Positions 1 through 11,219 of a DNA stretch of 64,000 nucleotides are shown here, one piece after another. Source of the DNA: Lentinus brumalis (taxonomy: Eukaryota > Basidiomycota > Agaricomycetes > Polyporales > Polyporaceae); the NCBI GenBank assembly GCA_001792895.1, contig MARA01000003.1, positions 186,001-250,000 of the forward strand, written 5' to 3'. Position numbers and translations under genes: made by a program. The notes under the pieces were generated by a model. It had not been told where the DNA came from, did not search any database, and saw nothing but the letters and a program-made list of their open reading frames with translations. Numbering within the stretch: position 1 is the first letter of the stretch; the number at the start of each line of letters is the position of its first letter.

Positions 1-1114
1 ATGTCATCATGCACCAACACGTTGCGCATCCACCAGTTCCCGAGCAATCATCCGGGGTCATTGACAGCATATCTGATACCCTCCTCAATGCATTCTCCAA
101 AGTGCGCAAGCCGGACGAACGCTTCCTCGCCATGCGCGAGCATGTGGACAAATTCGAAGAGGGTATCTCGCTTTCAGAGCGGTTGTTCACCCGAGTACGG
201 AACCGGACAAATGGTGAGCCGCTTTCTTGACCTTCCCCTCTCCCTGTTCGTGCGAGTATCTGAGGCTGAAAGAGACGGCAATCCCGAACCGGGTGAAGAT
301 CTCACGGGCGACTACCATGACCTCGCCGTCGCCGTACAAGGACTCGGGTTCTTAGAATCCGGTATCACCGATCCATTGAACCACTTCTCGAACACTCTCC
401 TCGAGTTTTCCGCGTTGCTGCGTCACACAGTGAGCAAATTCGCCGCCAGGCTTTTGGGGATACCTCAATGACCGATAAACGCTTAGACGCAAGTTACTAC
501 CGACCCGTTCCTTGTCCATCTGCACGCCTTGCTTCAATACTCTCATGCCAATCGAGCTGTCCTCAAGCTTCGTGATCAGAAGCAAATGGACTTTGAGGAG
601 CTCTCGGAATATCTTTCACAGGTCACCGCGGAACGCGACAGGCTCGCCGCAGTGATCAGCGGGCGGGCAGGAAGCACGGGCCTGGGGCTGAGCGCATACC
701 TTAGGGACAGAGTGGACGCACTGCGGGGTGCCGATGATGACAGAACGCGTGTCGAGCGCATGCGCAAACTGGATGGGAAGATCAAGGAGGTAAGTCTGTC
801 CGGAGACCACCTTGCGTCTCGGGCACTGAATCCGGGACTTGCTTGCAGCTTCAAGACGCCGTGCAAACCGCGCACGAAACCTCTGACGCGTTCAGTGACG
901 AGACGCTGCGCGAGCAGAAGATCTTCCAGATGGCCAAGGAGGCGGAGGTGAAGGAGGTGCTCGGTAACTACGCCGACGGACAGATTGAGTTCTATAAGGC
1001 GGTAGGTTTGCGCCTCGTCACCGCCTCTCCTCTAGCTAACGTTGGCTCTCATAGGCCATGGAGGAATGGGACAGGATTATACCTATTATTCAGCGCATAC
1101 GAGTGGACGTTTAG
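1..1114 (+). CDS. SNX4: Sorting nexin Snx4/Atg24, C-terminal (BAR) part, 5' end outside window
   Basis: Snx4 binds PI3P on endosomes through a PX domain and bends membrane with a BAR domain; it acts in endosome recycling and selective autophagy. Only the BAR half is present, because the gene enters the window already in frame 3. Exon 1 (to 213) reads LLNAFSKVRKPDERFLAM and resembles the start of fungal Snx4 BAR domains. Exon 2 carries LGFLESGITDPLNHF. Exon 3 starts at 487 after a phase-0 intron (430-486) and holds QYSHANRAVLKLRDQKQMDF. Two more introns follow, the last at 1002-1054, and the protein ends EEWDRIIPIIQRIRVDV with a stop at 1112-1114. The whole stretch is helical and charged, as a BAR domain should be. 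The acceptor of the first intron (about 256 or 274) is not certain. Snx41/42 is the alternative, but the motif order fits Snx4 better. Confidence 0.85.
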
Positions 1115-1632
1115 CCGCACGGACATCTTCTTGCTTGGTATGCTGTTCGTTGTACTCATACATTTGACTCTGTCTGCGTTGACGCAATCGAGCCTCCGCG
1201 GGGAGGGGTGTGCTCGCTATGGATAGTGACAAGGGAGAGAATCACGTTGCCTTTTCCTTGCCCTTCTGCTCCGTTTCCTTGTCAAGGTTCAGCTTGTGCT
1301 CGGACTCCTGTACTGCGAGTGACAACTGCAGAGACAGGTGACCATTTCGCATCGATGTACAGTATACTCATTGCCAGGACGTACGTTTATGATACCAGTG
1401 TCGACAGCACGGACCATGTGAAGCTCTGCGGTATCTGCCACTCCGAACGTCGTCTGCTGACTGATGGCTGGTATCCAAGGAGGCGGATCCTGAGCTAAGG
1501 TTAGGTACTTCCTGAGTCGAGACGGGACGATGTACCTTGCCATTCATCGCGCATGGCGCCTTGTCATCCCCCAATTCAATTATGATAGCGAAGGATAGGT
1601 CTAATCGGGATACACCATGAGGCCGCGTCTTG
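1115..1632. other. Intergenic between convergent SNX4 and REV7
   Basis: About 520 bases between two convergent genes. The open frames here are short and protein-unlike, and no tRNA-like fold or repeat was seen. It presumably holds the 3' UTRs of both genes. Confidence 0.6.
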
Positions 1633-2303
1633 TCAAGGATTCAAGGCCACACTCTTACCGTCGAGATACATTTGGCCGAGTTGGGCCTCTATCATGTTGA
1701 GCTTGACAAGGAAGGAACGGAAATACTGACCGAGCGAGGCCACGGAGATCGCGCCCTCCACGCTGCTTCCATTCAGCTCTTGAGCAGACCATAGTCGCTG
1801 CGTGCTTACCTCGTGTCCTTGTTATACGCTTCCACTTCGAGGGTGCTCTGGACGGCGAATATGAACCGCTCAAGTGGCTTCTCGTCCGCGGTTTTGATGA
1901 CCATAACCACTTTGTCGAGAGTTCCCTACGCACCCAGGTATGCATCAGGAGTGACGATACGAACACTATAAGGTGAATGTTACCAGAGCTAGCTCATCCG
2001 TGATAGCTCGGACCGCGCCGGCGACGTACTCGTTCAAGGCCGGGTGGCGGGATTGGAAGACCGGAGTGTCATATTTCCTCCGGCGAACGAAGAGTTCGGC
2101 GGGGTATACCTGGCGCACATAGAGGATTGTGTGTATGGCGACCTCGACTGCGTGGAAGTCAGTGTCGCGCTTGCCGTATGGTTAATGTCCGACTCACTAA
2201 ACTCCGCGACGCCACGGACGGCTTCTGTGACAAGGTGAGTAAGATCCAGCGGAGGTGTGCATGTGTACATACGATTAAACGTCAGAGACGCTTGTTCCGC
2301 CAT
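1633..2303 (-). CDS. REV7: Rev7/MAD2L2 HORMA-domain protein (DNA polymerase zeta subunit)
   Basis: Rev7 is the HORMA-domain subunit of translesion polymerase zeta and bridges Rev3 and Rev1. Four minus-strand exons join cleanly: 2303-2198, 2147-1984, 1925-1810 and 1765-1633, 519 bases in all or 172 residues, a little shorter than human MAD2L2 (about 211). The first join gives VAEFIEVAIHTILYVRQVYP, which matches the family signature around the human EFLEVAVHLILYVREVYP segment. It is followed by RRRKYDTPVFQSRHPALNEY, and by VVMVIKTADEKPLERFIF, the beta-strand region of the HORMA core. The last intron is only 44 nt but has GTAAGC and AAG ends and keeps frame, leading to YFRSFLVKLNMIEAQLG. A second possible start lies 11 codons inside. 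The gene is divergent from the Zn2Cys6 regulator, with about 370 bases between. Confidence 0.85.
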
Positions 2304-2673
2304 ATTGCCGGTGCCTTTAGAGCAACTCTAGTAGAGCTTCATCGAAAAGTGGGAGTGTGTGCTGTGCAAGGGAGAAGGTTCGATGATCTCGATCGTTGAC
2401 CCGTGAGCGTCATCAGTTACCTTAGGAGGATATTGGTGACATCCAGATATTCAGGCGCTCAGGTGTGACGCGCCACTTTCAGGCTCGAGCGTGACAAGTG
2501 GCAGGGTGTTGACGTAGTACCGCGCGATGGCTTGGTGATGTCACCTCGTCAGTCCCCCAAAGCAGGCACCATGGGTCCCCAATCGCCCGGTCGATTCATA
2601 GCTGACACCTCGACGACCACCGTCTCCTCCTCCTCCCCACCGCAATCTTAAGTTCAACGCACCTCCGCCGGTC
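2304..2673. promoter_or_regulatory. Shared upstream region of REV7 and the Zn2Cys6 regulator
   Basis: A 370-base stretch between divergent starts. Open frames in it are short. The part next to 2674 is pyrimidine-rich (ctcctcctcctccccaccgc, 2624-2643), as is common upstream of fungal start codons. No clear TATA box was seen. Confidence 0.45.
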
Positions 2674-5600
2674 ATGGCCTCCTCCACCCACGATCAGCAA
2701 CCGAATGTCAGCTACTCTGAAGACGACGGCGACGGCTCGAACGAGCCAGGCTCGAGCCAGCAGGCTGGTGTGAAACGCGGCACCCGAGGTATGTATCCCA
2801 GATGCTCACGGGAAAGGCTGACCTCGCTCAAAAGCCGCCTAGCTTGCGACAGATGCAGGAAGATCAAGAGCAAGTGCGAGCCAGGTGCCACAGATAACAA
2901 ATGCAAGAACTGCGAGGTTGCCAATACGCGTGCGTACTCTACTCTCCGAACTCTTGAAAGCACGGCTCACATTCAGGCCGACTACAGCATGTACCTTCCA
3001 AGGTATGTCATAGCGTCGTCTGCTAAGAGACTTGGTCCCTCAACCCCTACAGGGCCGAGCTTCAAGCGTGGCCCGCCGAAGGGCTACATCCATTCCATCG
3101 AGCAGCGATGGCATCAAGTCGAATGCATCCTTGCGACTATCATGGAGTCCCCTCGCGCCCAGGACATCATCAATGATCTTCGTAGCGACGCCTTCGCTAG
3201 CGCTATACTTGATCGCGTACAAGCTGGACCATACGTGAGTTTATTTAGAATATGGATGGTACACCTTTGGGTTCTGAAAATGTCGCAGGGTTCAAGAAAT
3301 CGGATGCAACGCTTGGAACCTAATAGTGAAAGCTACTATGCATCTTTGATCGAAGTGCCTGACCACGCTCCTGCTCGAGATGACCGCCGTTCTCGTCGTC
3401 AATCCCGGGTGTCAAGAGAGATCGTATCTCAAGGCACGTTCGATGTGTTGTATGTGCTTATACACCGTTCTCACCCTTGCTTCAGATCCCACAGCCTCCG
3501 CAACGCCTACCCGAGAGTGGCAAGACCAGCTCGCTCGCAAACTTGCTCAAAGCGGCCAGTGGGGGTTTGCCCCAACGCCGTTGAGTCCGGTCTCTCCGTC
3601 CTCGACCTCTAATAGTTCCAACGAGTACGGGAGGACCCGGCGACGCTTGGACTGGCCCCCAAGCATACCCCTCCAACAGAACTGGGACAGTTTGTATACC
3701 CTACCGGACGGCAACCGTATGGACACAAACGATCCGGGATACCGCTCGTATTCAACTGCGAACTCAGAGACCAGCAAAAGTGGGGAACCGACCAATGTGG
3801 ACGAGACTGCAGAAGCGTTTGGCCACCTGTCAGTAGACCAGAACAAAGAGGCATGTGTCGTCAGCGCTTTACTAGATACATAGATACCTCACTGACCGCG
3901 ACAGCAGTTCCGCTACCATGGGCCTGCTTCGGGTTTGCCTCTGCTTGCACAAAGTCACAGGAAAGCGGGGGACGATCAGCAGGAACATCGTATCTGGTGC
4001 GTTCGGTTCAGTAACATTTGTCACGAGCATGCTCATCCCAGACTTTCGCAGGAAATTCATGTATAACGTCGATCCGGAGGTTCCGAGTCACGACTTAACG
4101 GAGGAAGAGGAAGATGTTGAAGTGCAGTTGCCTCCTTCAGAGATGCGGAACTACCTGCTGCAGCTCTATTTCACCTATGTTCACCCCTTCTTCCCGGTTG
4201 TTCACAAACAAGACTTCCTCAATCACTATCACGCGCTGTGCGTACATTCCCCTTATATTGTACCACCGCAGGGACTGAACCTTCCCTTTCCGTAGCGAGT
4301 TTGTGCTCTCTGTCCAGTTCAAACGCACTTGTCTTCTTACGATAATTTGCCAGAACACGCCCTGCTCCGCCAACAGACGCGCAAACGCCTTTAAAGCAAC
4401 ACCCTATGCAACGACCTTGCAAAATGCTGTTGCTAGCGATGTTCGCCATCGCTGCCCGCTACTCGAACAGGCCAGAGGATCATCCGATCGATGGCGACAA
4501 CAATATCTCAAGGGCAGGGCAGCAGTACGCAATAGACGCTCACAGATTGTTGGGTGCGTACAGTGAGTCTGACAGAATATGGCGGGTCTCATACATTTTA
4601 TAGATCGCAAGTATCAAAGCAGCCGTCCGTCGACCTGTCAGGCGCTATTGCTTTTGGCTATACGCGAGTTCGGCATGGGTGTGTCACATCGCTCGGCGTC
4701 TAAGTAGGGCAGCAGAACTAAATATGCGCAGGTGCTATGGACAAGGGTTGGTTGTACAGTGGTCAGTACTACCATCTTCTGAGTCGACTCTCATGCTCAT
4801 GTTACCTTCACACAGGTATGGCGATGCGCATGGTGCGTCGGAACCCTCTCCCTCTGATGGATGGTGGCTGATATGTGGTGTTTTCCATAGGCTATCGACC
4901 TTGGCATGAACCGGAACGCGGACAACTGGACAATAGACGGCACGCGACCCATTTTCACGGATGTCGAAAAGCAGATTAGGAAACACATCTGGTGGTCTTG
5001 CTGCATCTCGGATAAGTAAGTCGTTTCTTTGACCGCGGGTCTTCCTCCGCCTAACTTCAAGGTGGTTTCAGATTGTCTGCTGTTTGGTTAGGACGTCCGA
5101 TTACGTTCCGGGAAAACGACTATTCAACAGACACGGTGACGACGGACGAGGTTCGTTAATCATGCCAACATCCTGGAATTCATTAACAATAGTCTGCAAT
5201 GCTAGATGGACGAGACCGAGTTGTGGCAACCGTTCCCCCGAGGCTCCCTTGGGGATTTCACGCCACAGCCTGGACGTCTCATGTCAGCCTTCCGAGAAGC
5301 TTGCCATCTGTGTGCGTTTGCAATCTTAGGAGGCTGCAAGTCATTCATTAACTGACCTACGCACACAGCTATCATCATCACGGATATCATGGACAAAATC
5401 TATCCTGTACAGCCTTCGTCGGATGTGCCTCGCCGGAAGCTTTTCGAGCTTTTGGAGACCAGGCTCAGCAAGTGGACTATCGACCTGCCAGAGCATCTCC
5501 GCTTCTCCGCGAACGACAAGCATGCGTCCGTATTGCCTCACGTCATGATGCTTCACATCGAGTACCAGGCTGCCGTGTTACTCCTCCACCGGGCGTTGTA

Positions 5601-6793
5601 CGTATTTCCCGATCCCATACGAACATTTCTGACACCGTCGCTCTGGACAGCCTTCCTCCATATGACGAGTAAGTGGTCTGCATGCATGCAGTGTGTATGT
5701 CCTTACTCATATGCGCGCAGGAACTCCCCGCTTCCCCAGGGCAATCCACAGGCCGATCCGCTAGCCTTGAAGGCGTTCGATGTCTGTACTGGCGCTGCAG
5801 TCCAGATATGCGCTATGGCCGAGATGTACAATGAGAGATTCGGTCTCGAGAGAGCACCTCCGTTTTTGTGCATATTTCTGCAGAGTGCTGGGTGAGTGTG
5901 AATGTCTACCGCGTCTAACTCTACGATGTCTGACTATTCCTAGTATCATGCATGTCATCACACGTACGTTTGTCTCAGGTATATCTGCTGTATGATTGTC
6001 GACTCACACTGTGGGCCGCCTGCAGTCGCCCGACGTCCGTGGGATCCTCAGGCGTCTCTCGGACTTACCAGGTGCATCGCAGCATGCAAGAGCATTGAGG
6101 TAGGCAGACATGTCCACAGCTTCCGCACGATATTCTCACGAGGCCGGACAGAAACTATGGCCCACTGCGACGCGATTGCGAAACCTGCTGGAAGGTGCCA
6201 AAGTCCGGCTTGATCGGTCTACTTACGCCGTCAACAGCCAGTCCGGGAAGAACAAGCGCTCCGTCGAGGATGCACTGGGGAGCTCGAAGAATCCCGATAT
6301 TGCTGGGCATGTGCATGATATGTATCAAGTGCCTGTCGCAGATGATTATCGTGGACCGAATCCCAACTCTGGCGTGTGGGACCACGGTCACAACGCACGC
6401 ATGCTCACGCACACCCTCGGTGCGGAAGGCCACACTGTGCAGGGATCGACTTCGCTCTATCCGGGCTATCAGTGGTGGCCCAACCAGCTTCTCACAACAG
6501 AAGGGCTTACACACATGGCGTTATCCGCTTCTATGGACGTGCCCGGCGTCACTGTGCCGATGCCCTATAGCACGATCCCAGGCTACACCCACCCTCCGCA
6601 GCATATCCCCCACACCAGCGGTTCCATTGTTCAGCAAAATGCGCATGTCCATGCTCAGGAGCCGTTCACGTTCGGTTCGAATCAGTTGTCCCAAGACTTC
6701 CTCCAAGGTGTCAACTATCCGGAGTTCGATTACGGGAGATATCACCAACACCAGGGAAATCCTAGGCACGGTGACCAGTCTCGGCGTCAGTGA
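2674..6793 (+). CDS. Zn2Cys6 transcription factor with fungal_trans domain
   Basis: A nuclear DNA-binding regulator of about 900 residues over many exons. The binuclear zinc cluster runs through ACDRCRKIKSKC, then CKNC, then a sixth Cys after a splice at about 2938-2987, giving NTPCTFQGPSFKRGPPKGY. The six Cys are then spaced C-x2-C-x6-C-x8-C-x2-C-x6-C. It is followed by the linker-coil IEQRWHQVECILATIMES typical of this class. The middle homology region is present: LYFTYVHPFFPVVHKQDF, AMFAIAARYS, AIDLGMNRNADNW, IWWSCCISDK, and LGRPITFRENDY near 5.1 kb. The C-terminal 190 residues are low-complexity and end at 6793. The GPSFKRGPPKGY linker is shared with XlnR-like and other basidiomycete regulators. 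Its target genes cannot be told from the sequence. The neighbouring MFS gene is convergent, so co-regulation is only a guess. Confidence 0.85.
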
Positions 6794-7149
6794 GCCGTGT
6801 GTTGCGCTGTCGTAGTAAATAGTGCTCTCCATCTTGTGAGATGTCTTTCGTTTTTGGTAGATTGCATCGTGTAGCTATCAGTGTATGCCTATCCTGCGTT
6901 CGGACTTCGAAGGACTCCCTTGTATCCAATACCGGCCGTGCTGTCATGTACCCCAGTCACTCTATCATGCTTCGCTCCTCTTGAAATATCATCTGTTCAA
7001 TTTGCTCTGGCACTCATATGATCGCTGAGTGTCGGTCGCAGCTTCGAGTCCGTAGGATCTAGACAGCATGCCCTACGAAAGTGAAGAAGGTCCATCCAAT
7101 GTAAGTATATCATGAAGACGTGCACATGCAGAGTTCTAAGTAAGTGCGT
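6794..7149. other. Intergenic between convergent regulator and MFS genes
   Basis: About 356 bases between two stop codons. AT-richer than the flanks, no open frame of note. Presumably both 3' UTRs. Confidence 0.6.
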
Positions 7150-9222
7150 CTAGGCTTTACTAGACGTCTCTGTCGCCTGTCGTCGCGCTCGTCGTTTTGC
7201 CCGCCACTTGGGCCCGTATTTCATCTGAATCCAGAAGTACGGAGAAAAGGCGATGCAGATGCCCGACAGAAGGACGTATGTCCAACCTGTCCCAAGGCGT
7301 TTGAGAATGAGGTCGATAACAGAGACCGCTACTGCACCGAAGGAGCAGCGGACTAGGTTGTTCTATGAATGGCAATTGAGACGGACGTGTAGACAAGGAG
7401 AGTCAATGAACACGTACACATGCTGTGATCGCGGAGCCATGTTGGGGCGCGAGATCGACGATAAGGGTTTGCGCGCTGTTCATCATCGCAACGCACGTCC
7501 AGCCAACTGCAGGCCACGATAATGGTAAGATATGGCTCCCCTGGACGTCACTACATAGGGACTTACTGATGAATTGGAGGATGAGAGGGCCAGCAATGGA
7601 GACACCCGCCTCGAGACACCACCCATAGCCTATGCATGCCGCGGCAAAAACGGCCAAGAAGATGGGCATCATCCTCAGTCGCGCGACCTCGATCGGAAAA
7701 TATTCTTCCTTTGTGACGTCCTCCGGTTTGACCTTGTTCTCATGGTCTTGCTCCAGCTTGGAGAGCACCTTGCGCTTGACGCGCTGGTACTCCCAGTCGA
7801 GCAGTTCACCATTAACGACACCGCCAATCATCATGCCACCGCCGATCGCTAGGAAGCAGAGACCAGTGTCGGTCTCGGTGAGGAATGGATATGTTGGTTG
7901 GAACAGTGTAGAGATGGTAGCCGTCACGGCATAGAATTCTGCATAAACCAGCGCGTTGAACAACAGAGTGATCGTGACGTCTGGGTAGAGGAACAAGAGT
8001 AGTGGGTTGGCGAAGCCGCGTCGGGTTCCTCTCGTCGAGTAGTCGGGCTCTCGCTGAGTCCCGATGACGGGGATGAGGGGGCGATATGACTTGGGAGGAG
8101 GCACACTCCCGTCTCCCACCAATGCACGAAGGGTCTCTGGGAGAAAACTAAATCCACACACATGTCAGTGAATATATCTCTGTCGCATATGTGCAGTGTA
8201 AAACACGTACAGAACCATAACGATGGCGCAGACGCCGGCGGCGATACACAGAAACCAGAAAATAGCCCTATTCATGCGTCAGTACGCTGCAGTTGAAAGT
8301 GCATCTCCTCAGGTGTTCCTCACCTCCAGCCCAGTCTATCCGAGAGGACGCCGCCCAAGACAGGCCCTATACAAGGGCCCACCATCGGCCCGATGTTCCA
8401 CATGCCAAAGAAGCTGCCACGCTCAGCGGGTGCGGCGATATCTACGACGACTCCAGCGCCTATAGATACAGCGTCAGCCCAAAGAATTTTCTAGTTGTTC
8501 GATCGTGGGACTTACCGAGTGCGACAGTGCTGGCAGACCCAGCCGCTTGCAGGCACCTGAGGACCATGAGCAACCAGTATGCATCGGTGGGAACAAGTGC
8601 TAGTCCCACACAGGCCCCGCAAAGGACAACCATGCAGCCGATGAACATAGGCCGTCTGCCCCATCGGTCGGATAGGGTACCCCAAAACATGGGCGCTGCA
8701 GCGACGAGACGGTGAGTAGATGACATGAACTAGCGGATTGGGAGACTTACAAACACCTTGGACGACCATGTATACCGTGACGGTAAGGTTGATGAGCTCC
8801 GTCGATTTATGGAATGCGGCGGATATGGTCGGGATGGCAGGGAAGTAAATATTAGCGGTTAGTGGACTGCGATGATAGAAGCGATGAGTGAAAACGGCAA
8901 CGGGCATATATGGGTAAAAGCGTACCTGAACATAGCAGCGAACCCAGTGAGTGCAACAATAAACCATTTCTCGCTTGCTGTATAGATGCTGTAGGGTTTG
9001 GATGGTGGTCCAGAGGGTGCGCCATTATTCGAAGTGGTTATCGCGTCTTGTTTCCCATGAGAGTCTGTGGCCGCGAAAGTCAGAGGAAAGTCATCGTACA
9101 GTATGTAGAGGATTTGTACCGCTACCAATATGCTTTTCATCCTGTGGTTCAGCAGGGTAGGGCTGGACCATTGTGGCGTTATCTTCTACGTCACCTGTCG
9201 ATGTGTGTCGTGCCGAGTTCAT
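7150..9222 (-). CDS. MFS transporter, DHA1 (drug:H+ antiporter) type
   Basis: A plasma-membrane type permease, about 560 residues with a dozen hydrophobic segments. The first exon (ATG at 9222) gives a polar N-terminus and joins at phase 1 to SHGKQDAITTSN. The first membrane helix follows as WFIVALTGFAAMF. Conserved DHA1 features are ANIYFPAIPTISAAF after helix 1, WGTLSDRWGRRPMFIGCMV between helices 2 and 3 (the MFS G-x3-D-R-x-G-R-R signature), and WNIGPMVGPCIGPVLGG in helix 5 (motif C, antiporter type). A hydrophilic loop with many Lys/Glu (7.7-7.8 kb) separates the two halves. The C-terminus ends KWRAKRRARRQATETSSKA. This looks like the Qdr/Aqr1/Flr branch that exports drugs, polyamines or organic acids; the substrate is not predictable. 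At least five short introns are needed. Confidence 0.85.
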
Positions 9223-9615
9223 GACAAGTACTACTTCTAGCTGGACGTCTAAGGGCCGTGAAGTCGTAAAGGATTTTCAAGCGCAGTGACTGGCCATGGG
9301 AGTGTGCATAACACGAGGTCAAAACGCCCCGGACTTTTATGAGATTCGAAGTCGACGGTTCACTCGATAAACCGTGAATCAAACTTCCCTTTTACGGATT
9401 TACACCCTCGGCCGACGGCTTTTCGATCCGGGACCCACATCCACGCCGAGGTCGGCACAGCCGCTGAATCTGCTAAGTGCCTGTAGTTGCTGAAGTCGGC
9501 CATCGAGATTCGAAGAATGAGTAGAGTCAATCGACCCAGTCGAGCATTACAGAAACCGACAAATACCACATACAAATACATGAGATCCAAGGAAAGCATC
9601 CCGGAGGACTGCTCT
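9223..9615. other. Upstream region of MFS gene and 3' flank of CWC25
   Basis: About 390 bases holding the MFS promoter (minus strand) and the CWC25 3' flank. No gene-like frame was seen. A 6-bp inverted repeat (ACGGTT...AACCGT, about 9354-9374) is too short to interpret. Confidence 0.5.
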
Positions 9616-11007
9616 TCAATCTGCATCGACCCGCATCTGTCCCCGACCTCTGCGGATGCGCTCCTCAAGACCGCCTGAGCCTCCGAAGACTTTCTTCTGC
9701 TCATGGCTGAGGAAACCACCCATGCCCTTCGACTTCTCTCGAGCGCGTTCCTCTGCCTCGTGCTCCGCCTTTTCCCTCTCTAGCAACTGCGTGAGATGTT
9801 CTCGGCGTTCGTGTGTGAGGGACGTGGCGTTCGATGACATCGCAGCGAGGCGCGCTGCCCGATCATCCGCCTTCTCAACAGGCCTGGCGGGTGCTTTGGG
9901 AGGCGGAGGAGGACTCGTACGCGTACGCTTAGAAGGAGCAGGGTCGGCTCGTCGCGGGCTGCGACTCGAGCTTCGCCTCCTTTTCCTGCTGTCATAGTCG
10001 TCCCGCGGTCTGACAGGGCTCCGGCTCCTGCGGCGAGAGTTGTGTCCATTGTCGTCTGACTCGTCTGACCGAGGCCACGTCCTGACCGTTGCGGAGTCCC
10101 TGCTCTCGTGGTAGCGATCCGCAGGACGGTCGCGACTACGCTCACGACGACTCGAGCGGTAGTCATCGCGGCGGCGATCGTCATCGTACCGTGACCGTGA
10201 ACGCGCAGGGGAGCGAGAACGGCGATCGTATGGGCTCGGTGAACGTCTGCGGGAGTAGCGCTCCCTAGAGTCGGAGCGACGCCTCTCCCTATCAGAGACG
10301 GGTGAGCGCGATCGGGATTCGTCCCTGTGCTTGTCCTTCCGATGCTTGTGTTTGTCCTTCTTCTTCTCCTTCTTATCTTTCTTATCCTTCTTCAACTTAA
10401 TGCCGGTGCGCTCCTGGAGCTCTCGAAGGCGAAGAGGATTCGACATGAGAGCCTGGTAAGCCGCTTGCTCCTGCTGCTTGATGGCAAGAAGGGGATCCTC
10501 GCGGATTTTGGCAGCAGTGTCCCGAAGGGTGTTGGCGTACTGCGTAGCGATGAAGTTCTTGTGGGCAGCACCAACCTATCCCCTTTGTCAGGACATGATC
10601 CACCACGACATCAAAAGGTACGCACCTTCTCGTTCTCGTCTGCCGTCAGGATCTTATCCACTCGCTTCTTGCCCAGCAGGTAGTCCTCCAGTTCGTTGGC
10701 GTTCTGGCTGCTACCCGTCGCAGGCGTCGCGTACATCCACTCCAGCTTGTCCTGTCGCTTCTTCCCTGTCTGTTCCTCCTGCAACCTCTGCAACTCCTGG
10801 AGTTGGCGCTCCTCTTCCTTCTCCTTGCGAAGCTGATCGAGCTTCTTCTTCTCTTCGAGCTGTGGAACATCGCACGTGAGGATCTCGCTCTATCACGACC
10901 TAGAGAGTAGCACGTACGGCCTTCTTCTCCTCGAGCCACACCCGCTCCTGGTTCTTCAACAGGAGCGGATGCCAGGACTTCTTCATGTTCAAGTCTCCGC
11001 CACCCAT
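9616..11007 (-). CDS. CWC25: Pre-mRNA splicing factor Cwc25
   Basis: Cwc25 joins the activated spliceosome after Prp2 and is needed for the first transesterification. The start is the ATG at 11007, reading [20 protein letters not shown]. This is the near-invariant Cwc25 N-terminus (the N-terminal CIR domain family), followed by [10 protein letters not shown] and a short intron. The next block, [11 protein letters not shown], then [12 protein letters not shown] and [22 protein letters not shown], is also diagnostic. The C-terminal half is an RS-type tail: Lys-rich runs, then many SR/RR repeats (10.0-10.35 kb). It closes with [27 protein letters not shown], again conserved. About 410 residues; at least three introns. 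The intron near 10.57-10.62 kb rejoins NEKV to GAAHKNF. Confidence 0.93.
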
Positions 11008-11219
11008 CTTGACTGATTGCTGCGGCTACGAGTGCGACGAGAGAGGTGTGAGGAGGCCAAGCAGGAAGCGTGCAACGGCCGTGGTCGCAGCACGGAGGAG
11101 AGAGACAACAAGCGCTGTTTGGCCGTGTTGAACTTCATAGCGGGGCTACTGCGGGGAAGCGCCCACGTGCCATGGCTAGTTCGCGACGTCCTCGAGCCAC
11201 ATCCCTCACTCTCGGACTC

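Noticed and set aside
1755..1815. Frameshift in REV7 between exons 3 and 4
   Set aside because: A 44-nt GTAAGC...AAG intron restores the frame, so no frameshift is needed.
2930..3060. Missing sixth Cys in the Zn2Cys6 cluster
   Set aside because: An acceptor at GGCCGACTACAG brings TGT into place and gives NTPCTFQGPSF, so the cluster is complete.
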